Source of the DNA: Bryum argenteum
Lineage: Eukaryota; Streptophyta; Bryopsida; Bryales; Bryaceae
Assembly (NCBI GenBank): GCA_037043015.1
Contig: CM073327.1
Coordinates: 16,598,727 to 16,662,726, forward strand
DNA: 64,000 bases
Direction: 5' to 3'
The first letter of the stretch is position 1; each line of letters begins with the position of its first letter. This document shows positions 28,560 to 39,816 of this stretch, one piece after another. The notes under the pieces were generated by a model. That model did not search any database and was not told where the DNA came from. It saw nothing but the letters and a program-made list of their open reading frames with translations. Both the position numbers and the translations under genes were made by a program.

Positions 28560-29496
28560 TTAACCCCTAAAGATCCACGGCCACCAAAGTAGAGGTTTCT
28601 TATTTCGGGCAACCTAGATGAAGGAGTTAAAAGTAATATTCTTTCCTAAAAATTTTACAGGGTGCTTATTATGCCGCAAAGTGCATGTGGTAAAATTTGC
28701 AAATCCAAAATTCAATTTTAGAACCTTCATCTAGAAAGTTTAGGTTTGAAGTCCAAAAAGGGCAGTTTAAATTTAGTCTTATTTTGAATTTTTTTTTTAA
28801 AAATATGTTCGTGAACAAATCACTACTTGAGTTCCATAGTGACCCAAGTCAAAAAGTTTGTCAATTTCACAAGGGCAGCCCTCAAAAATTACAAAAACAA
28901 TCTTCACAATTTCTAATAATTTCTGAATTAACTCTTACAAAATTTGTCAAAATTTAAGGTTTTGGAATTTTCCCAATTTTTTTTTCCTAAAATTTCACAA
29001 ACTCATAAAGGCACCTACTCGCCGTTGGGATCTTTAATTAAGCTAAATATATTGAATGAAATGCATGTTTTACTATATCGTTGTTTTTAGACCTTCTTTT
29101 ACGAAATAATTTTCATGAAGGTCACAAAAATGGAATGAGTTTCCAAAATTTTGCATGAGCGTACCCAACTTGATTACCCATATGAAAAAAAATATGGAAG
29201 TTATGTTTGGGGTAACAGTCTTCAATTTTCTCTTTGCTCCATGGAAACAATGTCTCACAAGCAATGCCCAAAAAAACTTTTGCACCAACTTTGAATGTTA
29301 CGATCTCACAAATGATAAAGATACAACGATTGAAATTTCACATGGTAGTGGTGATAGTAGGTAGGTTTGAGATCTTACGGTTGAAAGTACAGATAAACAA
29401 TAAAAATTTTGACCATGTCTCAATTCAAACAAGGTGGTAGAAAATCACACTTCTTGGTTTTGGAAGTCCAAAAACGCTTGGATTTTTAGGGGTTAA
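28560..29496 (+). mobile_element. TTAA-flanked non-autonomous element, family A (937 bp)
   Basis: Starts TTAACCCCTAAAGATCCACGG, ends GGATTTTTAGGGGTTAA at 29496. It is close to the 2877-3675 copy (long identical stretch around 'ttcaccaactttgaatgtta' and 'agatcttacggttgaaagt') but has about 140 bp more in the middle. No conserved ORF. Confidence 0.75.
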
Positions 29497-30825
29497 AGTT
29501 GCTCCCTTCTATCCAAAATGTTGTTTTTTACATCATGCGCATTTAGGGGCTAAAACCTAGCGGCTGAAAGATTAAATCATGTAACAAACCAAAAATCCAT
29601 TTGAGTATGTGCAATCTTTTATTAGTGTTTTTAAAATGGGTTTAGACGTTTATGAGTTTAAAAGCCAAACATCAAATCACTTCATTACATACAACCCTAT
29701 GGACCTACTCCAAAGTTAGAGGGTAATCAATCACTAAATTCAACATAAGTGATGCTCAACACCAAATAATAAGAGTCATGTCATAATTCTTCTTTCTCAA
29801 TTATATCACTTCTAAAAGGCTAAACACCGAATGACTTTACCACTCATCTAATACGATTCTTACCAACCTATCTATCCCAAAGAGTCAAAACTCAAATCAA
29901 GAGAAATTGAGTACAAGAAGCGATCACAATTTGTTATTAGTCATCAATCCATAAAACAATAATAAAAACAGACAACAATGGTATACATATTTTCCTCAAA
30001 CAAAATATTTCACAATATATGTGCATGAATCAAATACATAACCCATATTTTCCTCAAGGGTGATGGTCTGGTTGGGGTACCCAAAAAGGTTGTCCCATGA
30101 ACAATTGCACTCTATGCTGGTGTGACAAACATATCCATATCTAAACTGTAATACAATAAGACTTCATTAGATGTGGTTTTAGTTGTCTATACTTATAATG
30201 TATCAAGAAAAAAAATTAGAAATTAAAAAAAATATTTTGAAGTAATTTTATTTGATTTTTTAGTTGAAAAAGTAAGTCATGTCCCAATAACCTAAAATCC
30301 ATAGAACCAAGCAAATGGAATATCAACCATTTTTATTTTAATATGATTTTTGAATATGACCTACATCTTCTTGTATAGAATACAAAATAATTTATTTAAT
30401 AATAAAAAAATTAATTCATTGTGCACTATAATGCCTGCAAATCCCCAAATTCAACACTTTTTCCCTCATCTATGAATGGATCCAAAAAAAATAAAAAATC
30501 TAAAAGAAAATCTATAGGCATACATACTTTGATTTCAATGAGGTGCATGATATTTTATTTTCTATTCTAGGGTCTTTTTACTTGATTAAAATGACTAAAT
30601 TAGACAAACTTTGGAGGCTTTCAATAAAAATAACCTAATTAGTGTGTCCAAAAAGTGATACCCCAAGCTTACCATTGCCCTCAAACAAAATATTTCACAA
30701 TATATGTGCATGAATCAAATACATAACCGAACAAAATCAACAATCTCCATAAAACCTCCTCATCAGCTAAAGTAACAACTTAAACAAACTACAACCAACT
30801 TTTTGTGATCAAGGTGCTTACAATC

Positions 30826-30868
<43 letters not shown>

Positions 30869-31220
30869 TTAGGGTGAAGCATACTTCATGCAAGATTATT
30901 TCTAGGAAAATTTGTGTACAAGTGTCAAATTGGTCAAAAATTTCTAAAATAATGTTTGAACCTTTAGTGGTAACAAGTATTGACAAGCATATATCCACAA
31001 CATGGATCTAAATAGTCTTTGAAAATAAAAAAATGATGAGCCTCAAAAATCAATCCAATTGGAAGAAGCATTGGTTAAAGAAATATGAAGTTTACAATCG
31101 AACTTGAATAGACCGTCTTTTTACCAACATGTCAAGATATAACCATATCAATTGCTTACATTATGAACCAACTTAACATGTCATTTCATTAATAACCACC
31201 ATCTTGACAAATGAATGTGA
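29497..31220. other. AT-rich intergenic DNA with a poly-A run, no gene
   Basis: Includes a pure A run of about 36 bases at 30831-30866 and the 50-bp direct repeat listed separately. ORFs at 30789-31011 come from the poly-A. Confidence 0.5.
29994..30728. repeat. Perfect 50-bp direct repeat, 685 bp apart
   Basis: 29994-30043 and 30679-30728 are identical over 50 bases (from 'cctcaaacaaaatattt' to 'aatacataacc'). The 14-mer CATATTTTCCTCAA also occurs at both 29986 and 30044. Too long for a target duplication; it looks like a repair or duplication scar. Confidence 0.85.
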
Positions 31221-33480
31221 ATGTACTACTCTCTTGAATGCGACAAGGTGATAGAACCTCCATCTTGGTTGCCAAATGCCAAAACTTCCACAAGCATCCA
31301 TGGTGATGCCTTCAAAGAGACTTCACGCACACGAGCGCTTACAAATACCGCTTCACCACATTCATTCCTCACACTCTCCAACGGCCTCCTCCCTCACAAC
31401 AAGTACCCACTTCATTCCTTTTCGCTCACTTCGTGTTGCATGATGCTTCAAAACTGTGTCCATTTCATGCTACCTTGCAAATTGCTCGAGATCTTCTGGA
31501 ATGGGTACTCTTTGCTTTTCTGCTGAGTAATCGATTGTTGTGTGTGTTTTTTGAAATGGACAATTTTTATGCATGATGGCGCGGAGAGTGGTAGCAGTTG
31601 GAGCGGTTATGTGACTTTTAGTCGTGGTGACGGCTCGCTACTACCTGCCTGACGAAGCTTCTTTTGGTCAGCCGTGCGACAACTAGAAGTAAAAGTTTTA
31701 ATGCATTCCACCAAAGAAGACTACAAGTGTAAATGCCATTGTAGTGTAGAGGACATACTTCGACTTCGAGGCCTTCCAACGGAGTGAGACGACGAAGCTC
31801 GCAATCAAAGCTTGATTAGCGCCTCCGCATTTTGACATTCATTCTTTCGTACACTCAGGTAAGAAGAGGATGCCGAGAGAGGTTTCATTGTGGTTTCTAG
31901 CTTCGGGAAATTGATTTTTGTATTCTTTGCAACCTCAAAGTACAATTGCATTCTTGCCTTGATAAGAAATTTTGAACTGGTTTAATTTCATCATCTGGTT
32001 TGATTTTCGACTCCTTCCACTTATCTTTCACTTTTGAAAAGAATAGATGACTCTGTATTCCTCATATAGAGCAAGACCATTGAATTATTAAAAGCATGAA
32101 AAATCCTTGATTCCCATCGAGACAACATGGTTTCAGTACTTTAGAGTGTTCGGAAACATGTACACAACATCATTAGGAGAATTCTCCCCTTATCTCATGT
32201 CGATTAATGTGGTTTTGCTTTGTGTTCTTCACGTGTGGCTGACTTGGTGTGCTTAGTGTGCTTGTGGTCATGTGTAGAGGGCTCTTCGAGGCTCAGATTA
32301 TCTGTGTGACATGTGACAATTGCTTAATGTGCTGGGTGTGCTTGTAGTACGTGTACACCGCTCTTTGAGCTTCAGATTATCTCTGTGACAAGCTTAATGT
32401 GCTTGCGGTTATGTGGACACCATTCTTCAAGGCAAGATAACTTGTGCTTACGTGTACATCTCCTCTCGAATAACTTGTTTTTATGTATATACCGCTGAGG
32501 CTGAGAGTTTCAAATCGCTTAGTGTGCTTGTAGTCATAGAGTAGATTCTGGTGACTTATTCATTGTATTATCAATTCTGTTTCAAATTTTGAATGCATCA
32601 ATTATTCTTGATCATGTATAGAAGCACAAGCATCTCTTGATAAGGCTGTTTTTCCTTTTCCCTTTTCTTCACGAAAGTACTAGAAGCTAAGACTTCAGGA
32701 GAGAAGAAAGACCGACTCCGTTCTAGCGTTATTTTTGGTTTCTTAGTAGGTAACCCAACTCTCACTTGCTCTTGTCAAATTATTTGTTCTTGTGAAGCTT
32801 CTTGCAGTTTCTTATCTATTGGATTGGATGAGAGGTAAGAAGCAACTTTGTCTGTGAATGTTAGGTTCTGCGTTACATTATATTTCAAAAGCTTGTATTA
32901 AAATTTCATGCATTCGTCCTTCCACATCGTGATTAGTTTCTTTATATTTGTTAGAAATCTCTTTGCTTATCCATGAAATTTCTTGCAGGTGTTTGTTTCC
33001 TATAATGTATGGACATACAGATTATTTCATTAACTATCCAAAAATTAAACTTAATATAAGTTTCTTCTATTGTAGGTACGTGATAGCACGTTGTGAGTGC
33101 ACTTTTTGTTGGACAATAGTTAGATGCCATAGGATATTTTACGTCACAAGCTTTGTTTAATATAAATCATTCCTAATTCTTGCAAATTGCTTAAAGTGTT
33201 AGTGTTAAGGTGTCTAAAGTAGAGAAATTTGTTCTTAAGAGTTATTGTTTATTGATTTATTTTCTTAGATTTTGCTGTAGTGGCATGCAAGTGAGAATAA
33301 AATTCTAATCACGTGCTTGTTGTTGTAGTGAGAGTGATCAACATTCATACTAGTATTTGAAGTTGCTCAAAGTAATAGGGAACAGTTCAACATAATCCTA
33401 ATTGATCATTTTCCAAATTGATTTTTGAGCATGATGATAGGCATCATAGTGGTTTGAGATGGAGATCACAATGTGATCTC
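31221..33480. other. No supported gene; degenerate 'gtgtgcttgtggtcatgtg' repeats
   Basis: A 101-codon ORF at 31221-31526 has no recognised domain. Between about 32215 and 32560 a motif like 'cttagtgtgcttgtggtcatgtgtacacc' recurs with much divergence. The stretch could hold the 5' untranslated exons of the gene remnant starting near 33.5 kb, but no splice structure can be fixed. Confidence 0.35.
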
Positions 33481-33511
33481 CAAATTCAAACCTCCTAAAA
33501 CACAGCATCTG

Positions 33512-35418
33512 AGGTGATTGGAGCTCTACCTAGAGAAGGAAAACTTCTTGACAGCAATGAGATTCAACTTGTAGGACAAGATTCTTTGGAGGCAGGGGAT
33601 TATACTTTCATACCGCACGATGCAAGTCCTATTGCAACTCTTGGTGCACACCAGTTAGGCACACATCTAGAACAGGTGTCAAGAGTTATTGCTACACCTC
33701 TCGTAGCTCATGATGCCACATCCCCAAAACAAGATGGAGAAGAAGAATGTCAAGTAGAGTCTACGGGAGAGTATGAACGACTACAAAATAAGAAAGTGGC
33801 ATTCAATCAAAAATGTTTCTATTCCCCGAGACGTAAGTTTTTTCTAACTACTTTTTATTTAATTGAGATTATAAAATGTTCTTGAATACACGTAAATTAC
33901 AGTATAGTGTTCTTGATGTGCCAAAGTTATGCCGTTCAATGGTCATTGATTACTACTGTTCAATGTCAATTGCACAGAGAAATCAAGCCCAAGCAAGGAA
34001 AAGAATATGCAAATCAAAAGAAGAAGATGAAAAAATCTCCAAAGTAGTTATTAGGAAGTCATCAGAGGTAAAGGACTTACGAATGAAACCAATTCCAACA
34101 TATGACCAAATCTCCAAACCTCCATCAAGAGTTGATAGAGATCCTTCCAAAAAATATGGCAAAGCTCCTTTGAGATTGGATTTCAAGTCTCAATATCACA
34201 CATTCATGTCTAACAAGAGGCTTCTAAAGGATTGGCTCCAAGAGTCAGGTTTCTATGCTTCAACTCCGAATCTAAAATTTGACACGGACGCAAAAATGCT
34301 TTAAAGAAGCTTATTTCACTCAAGCATTCAAACCTTGCACCACTCAATTTTAATAGCATTACTATGAGGTGGCAAGAAAAAGACATTTATGCAACCGCAA
34401 AATCAATGCTGCAATATTCGAGACAGGCACATGGTTGGAATCATGTGGAAGTGGGTGGCGAAGAGTCTAATAGAGAAGATTCTCATGTTGAAAGCCATTT
34501 ATATAGCCTAGATACTCATGCGGCTTTGAGGTATATTTTGTTAATACCATTTCTTACCTAGTTGTATTTTTATTCTTCATACATTCAAACTCTAACAAAT
34601 TGCACGTGCACTTGGTGCTTTTTTCAGCTATAAAATTTTACATGTCTCATATAGCTCAACATCCTCTCAACAAGCTCCCGGGTCTTGCTCATGCTCTACT
34701 TCTTAACCAAAGTGTAAGTTTTTATATACTAAGCTTTAAATTGTTCTTGAGTAGCTTATAATTATTTACCGTATACTTTTGTTCTTTTGAAAATTGACTC
34801 ATTTGCATGTGTATGGTAGGGAATTCCAATTATCCAGTCAAGAACATCGAACATGCCTAGTTTGAAGCTTCCCCCTAAAAGTCCAAAGCCTTCCCGAGCA
34901 ATCCAAAAAGCATCCTTTGTGCTTCTAAATAGGGACATTGACCACTGCAAGCCTTTGGAGGCAAGTAACTATGACACAACTAATGATTAGGTAAACATCA
35001 TGAATTCAATAGAATTTAGTAGATAGTATGTTTAAAAATAGTTTTGATGTTTTGTTTATTTTGACAATAGTATGTGCAATCCTTTAAAATATCCTATTGT
35101 GTTGATAAATATATCATTGTCATTTATTACTTCACTTACTAAAACAATTCTCTAATCATACAGATGGTGGATGATGGTGAGCTAGCGGTTGGTGGAGTGC
35201 CAATTGTAGCAATTCCCACAAGGATGAGGACAGATCATACTCTCTCAAATGCAAATGGCAGCTCTCAAAAGACAAGTTGTGATGGTGATGAGTCAATACT
35301 AAACTTTGTGGCCGATGCGGAAAGAGTTGTTTTAAAAGAATTTGGATTGATTGATGTAGATGTGATGTATTCAAAAATGAAAGCTTATATGAGAGAGCAG
35401 AATAAGCTTGATACATAA
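33512..35418 (+). pseudogene. Unrecognised multi-exon gene, apparently decayed
   Basis: Candidate exons: about 33512-33832 (donor GAC|GTAAGT), 33978-34530, 34628-34713, 34820-34960 and 35164-35418 (TAA). The last three join in phase; the border after 34960 is GC-AG (GAG|GCAAGT), a rare but valid intron type. Exon 33978-34530 is open in one frame to a TAA at 34302 (RKRICKSKEEDEKI, SQYHTFMSNKRLLKDWLQE) and then open in another (LKKLISLKHSNLAPLNFN, MRWQEKDIYATAKSMLQYS), and it meets the next exon in phase only in the first frame, so two compensating shifts are implied. The first two exons also do not join in phase. The protein is basic, Ser/Pro-rich and ends VMYSKMKAYMREQNKLDT. I do not recognise the family. 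Confidence 0.35.
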
Positions 35419-35473
35419 CTACCTTTCAAAAGTAGCTTGAAGCTATGGGAGGAAGAAACAGTGATGAAAGTAG

Positions 35474-35825
35474 CACAATACATACTAGATAAGTGGGACA
35501 ACTAGTATTCTATGTGTGTAAAGTTAGAGCATTTGTTCATTAGTACATTTGTTAGTTAGGACATTTGTGAATTACAACTTTCGTAAATCACCACATTTGT
35601 TAGTTAGGAAATTTGTGATTTACAACATTGGCAAATCACCACATCTTTTCACAATACATAGTTACTAGAAAAGTGGGACAACTAGTATTCTACATGTGTA
35701 AAGTTAGAGCATTTGTTCACTAGTACATTTGTTAGTTAAGAAATTTGTAAATTACAGCATTTGTAAATCACCACATTTGTTAGTTGGGACATTTGTGTAT
35801 TACAACATTTGTAAATTTGCTCGTT
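35474..35825. repeat. Two tandem ~176-bp units built from 'acatttgttagtta' repeats
   Basis: 'cacaatacata' starts at 35474 and 35650. Each unit then reads 'gtgggacaactagtattct' and several short repeats of 'acatttgttagttaggacatttgtg' and 'aaatcaccac'. It lies directly downstream of the gene remnant. Confidence 0.75.
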
Positions 35826-36057
35826 CCTAGTTACCGTAGTACAAATCAATTATTAAGGGTGGCAGCAGAACGTTCTTTGGCTGTCATGGTTGGCGGATTT
35901 GCGATGCTCGTGGAGAGCTTTCTTGTTCCATTCTTGAATGCCGTGGATTAATAGAACTTGCGACAATTGAATTGTGACGGCAAGTGCCCCATTCCATCGT
36001 TTACAAGGCCTCAATAATCAACAATGGATCTTATACGGTTCGCTCTGTGCTCGGACA

Positions 36058-36460
36058 TGCAGACTACAGAATTGAAGGTGGCTATGACCTAGGGTTGCTT
36101 GGGAGCAATTAAGAGGGCAATCGGGAAGCTCAAAGGGTAAATCATTCTCACTCAAGATTGAAGCATGCTCTCTTATCTGTGGATAGCTTATAAGAATTGG
36201 AAAATTTATATTTTAACATTTCTAGAGTATATTATCTAATATAAAGATTTGTTGGATGAACTGTTATCAACGCGGTGAATAATGAGGGTGCTTGTGATAG
36301 GTGTGGAGAGTTATGGCATCGACCTTGAGAAACAGAAGGTGACCGTGGTGGGCAATCTCAAGCCGGAGGTTGTACTGGACCGCATCTCGAAGATCGGAAA
36401 GAAAACATAGTCTCGATTGAAGAGAGGGCTCCCGTTCCAGAAGCAGTTGCTATCGTGTAA
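36058..36460 (+). pseudogene. ATX1-type copper chaperone (HMA domain), broken
   Basis: Exon 1 is 36058-36137: MQTTELKVAMT, stop, GCLGAIKRAIGKLKG; donor GT at 36138. Exon 2 is about 36302-36460: GVESYGIDLEKQKVTVVGN, then LKPEVVLDRISKIGKKT. This is the heavy-metal-associated fold of plant ATX1/CCH chaperones, which carry Cu(I) from uptake to P-type ATPases through an MxCxxC motif. Three lesions are visible. TAG at 36091-36093 replaces the first Cys region; a loss of three bases from a TGTGAG would give it. The acceptor AG at 36300 leaves one base too many. A shift after GKKT puts TAG in frame at 36408-36410, while the next frame reads IVSIEERAPVPEAVAIV to a TAA. The intron is about 164 bp. Confidence 0.75.
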
Positions 36461-38973
36461 AGCGGCCGTGTTTATTCCTTCATCATGTTAGTCCATTCCT
36501 AAATTAGATTTGCCCACTCAAAATTGTAGTGGTACGCTGAACGGAGCATGCACAGTCGAATCCAGTGTTGGATGATTTGTTAACAGGTTTTCCTTGTCCA
36601 TATGCGCAGTTTAGCAATCTAATCTTTCTTATACGATCACATCCTACACTGCTTTGAGTCCATGAGAAGTAGTCTCCCTTAAACTTTGCTAGTCACAATC
36701 TGCTTGGTTGTATCACCGGCCATGCGTCTTCGAGATTTCTTTTTTTTCAATGATTGTTTTGTTTCCGCAATTTTGTCACTACAGCAAGGCAAGCATTGTG
36801 TGCATTGCTTTGTGACATGCTTTTGCATGACCACTGTTTTGTGATGAGTTAGAGAATTTTTAAACCGTGCATTTAAGAACTACACTATAGTTGAAAACTT
36901 GGAATGTGTGAATCAATATTTTTCACTTATAGATATGAGTGTAGATTTCTTCCAACTAGAGAGTTTTTGGGAATCATCTTGAGATCATGAATTCATGAAT
37001 CATGAGTATGAAAGAAGAATTCATGAAAAGTACTTTCCACATAATTACCTTGCAAAGGTAAAACATGCCTTATGTTTGAATTCCAAAAACCAAAAGTTTC
37101 CTTTTATAAAATGGATGCCATTAATTCATACTTTATTGCATGAGTCTCCAAATTATATCACAGAAACTAGACTAAATTTGGAACCCAACAAGTGATTTCA
37201 TCACAAACAAGAGTTTGGATGAACTCGTCATGGCTCTTCAAAGTTTCTACCCTTCATCCAAAAACAACATTGGAGACGTCAAGGTGTTAATATAATACCG
37301 ATTTTAAATCTTCCTCTATAGAACAGTAATTTACATGAGGATTGAAATAAAGTAATAATCAACTTGATAACATTTATATACAATTTCCAAATTACAAGGT
37401 TGTTAGTGCTTTAGAGCCCTCTTGCGCTTTCTAAAAGAATCTGTTATATAAGGCAAATAGTTCGTTTTGTGTGTGAGTGAGTGACATTAAGATGTGGGGA
37501 AATGCTGGTCGGATTGAGGCTCATATGAGGTGCCCTTGAAAGGGGATTTTTTGTCAAGGTGGGGGCAACAATCGGATCAAAAATCAAGAGAATCAAGTCA
37601 ACGAATATAGAGATAATTATTGAATTTTCAAGTGATTATGGCACACGTAATGACGTAATCACCAAAAGTTACAAAAATTAACCAATTTTAGATTTAGCAG
37701 CAAAAGAAGAGGAGCTAGGTCAAAGTATTTAAATAAGGGTGGCAATACCTGGGAGGACATACTAGTATTTACAAAGTTGACATCTTAACATACTTGAACT
37801 CTTTCAATTGTTCTAGTATAGGCTCAATGTGAGCGGAGCTTTCTCGGAGTTAGATGATCAAATACACTAGTAGGAAGTGAGGTTCCAATTGAGCTTACTA
37901 CTCAATTATGAATAATGTCAATAAGAAATCACTAATAATTACATCAAGTTCAATGATCAAACATGCAAAAGTGTAAAACTCCAATCATTCTCAAAAGCTT
38001 CATTATAGTTCGTGCCATTTTGAAGCACATTCAACATGAAATCATATAGAATGTAGGTGATATGCAATTTTTAGCTCTACTCCAACCATTCTACTTCGAT
38101 TTGACTTTAATTTCCCTCTAATTTACCAAATTTAGATAAAATGAAGTTGAAATTTTTAGCATATTATAGATATATTCTCATACCTTTCCAACAAGACCAT
38201 TTGTGCTCCAAAATTTCTCATACTTTAGAAGATACACACTGCGCTATATGCTCTTTTATTCTTAAAATTTGCCGGTGCATTTAAACCACCTTACAACTAT
38301 ACGATTGCCACGTTCATCCAGAATTTGAGGTGTTAAGCTTTTCATTAGTGATTTTTGAACAATAAATGCCCATAATTTGTCAATATGTCCTCAGCTAATT
38401 AAATATCAATTTTTCCTAGGAGCCATAGCTTATCATCAAGAGTAATCTTACTCAATGACAATGAATTTTGAGATACAAGAGGTCTCCATAAGTACATGTT
38501 GATTGTTGAGATTTTTAGATGCACAACTTGTGTAATGAATTGGACACCCATGACTAATAGATCATGAACTGCTATCCTTGCAAGAGGCTCTATGTCAATT
38601 TTGGTACTCTTTCTGGTTTACATATGGCTCTGTAGTTATAATTAGCTGAACGAACACTTTTGTTGACCACTAAACATTCATTATATTGAACCTTTCTACT
38701 CGTAATCCACATTTGTTGCTTAGTTACATAATTGGGAAAAATCGCAATTTAAACAGCAGCATTCACAGCCACAAATTTAATAATCTGTTTGAAGACTTCT
38801 CCACCACAACATTAAATGAGGCAAGTTTTTTTATACAAATAATGGATTACCTTTCCTACAAGAGATGAGACAAGATTTTAGATGAACATTTGTGCCAATA
38901 TGCACTATTTGAAAACATAGTTTTATATCACCTTTTAGTCCACCATTCCATTTAGCCCTAGTGGAAACATAGT
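36461..38973. other. Gene-free AT-rich DNA
   Basis: Only short chance ORFs (36995-37195, 38686-38868). A dispersed repeat at about 36866-36952 ('gtgcatttaagaactacactat' to 'cttatagatatgag') matches 45153-45230. Confidence 0.45.
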
Positions 38974-39316
38974 TTAACCCTTAAACGCCCATGGGGACTA
39001 AAACGGGCAGCCTAGAATTGGATCACAGCATCTTTTTGACTTGGGCATCATGAATGGACCAATCAATGATGAGCTTGCAACCTCCTAGAAGGTTATGTAC
39101 AACCCCAACCTACCTACCACAATCCTTTCAAAGCTCAAAATCATTCATACAAATTGTGATTTGAATTGTAGAATATCACTTTTTGAATGCATCATAAGAA
39201 GGTTCACGACGAGTTTGACATTAAAATATAAGTGAAAAGTTGGGTACAGTGAGAGCTACAAGGAAGATTCTGTTAGAATCAAGCCCCTCGGGCTTGCTTG
39301 GGCGTTTAAGGGTTAA
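38974..39316 (+). mobile_element. TTAA-flanked non-autonomous element, family B (343 bp)
   Basis: Ends TTAACCCTTAAACGCCCA and GGGCGTTTAAGGGTTAA are inverted repeats of 17 bases within TTAA. The inside matches 49708-50077 ('ttggatcacaacatctttt', 'gcttgcaacctccta'). The terminal CCCTTAAA resembles family A, so both may use the same transposase. Confidence 0.8.
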
Positions 39317-39412
39317 GTAAAGCTTGAGTAAAGCCATAGTGTTATTTTAAAATCAGAGTCTCCCATTGCCATTGTACTGGCTTTACTCAGACCACATTTC
39401 CACTAACATTTC

Positions 39413-39639
39413 CACTACACTAAATTTGATAATTAGTGTTAGATTATTATAAGATTTGAAAATGCTACAAGTTTTTACTTTTGTTCAAAAAAATTTACCA
39501 AGAGCATTGATTCTGATACTATATAAGGACCCCCATATTAGCCATTATAGTGGGTAAAATTATTAAACAACAGTAAAAACTTATAACATATTTATGTAAA
39601 TTAGTGTATCTAACACTAATTGTCAAATTTAGTGTAGTG
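39413..39639. mobile_element. 227-bp MITE with ~31-bp inverted repeats (family C)
   Basis: Left end CACTACACTAAATTTGATAA and onward TTAGTGTTAGAT; the right end is the inverse with one mismatch. An inner pair 'caagtttttac'/'gtaaaaactt' also matches. A related, degenerate copy is at about 43490-43680. No clear target duplication is seen. Confidence 0.75.
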
Positions 39640-39816
39640 TAGACAATCATGCATTGTCAATTACAGCTGTAGATCAAAGAACTGTCCACCAGGAGGCAAA
39701 AGCTTGGATCAATGTGCTTTGAATGGGCAAGAATTATTTATCAATGGCCGAACTTACATGAATCAACAGCGACTTGGCCGCAGCAATGAAAGAATGAAAG
39801 AATGAATGAAAGAATG

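Noticed and set aside
39413..39639. CACTA-superfamily assignment from the CACTA start
   Set aside because: The flanks do not show the 3-bp target duplication expected of CACTA elements.
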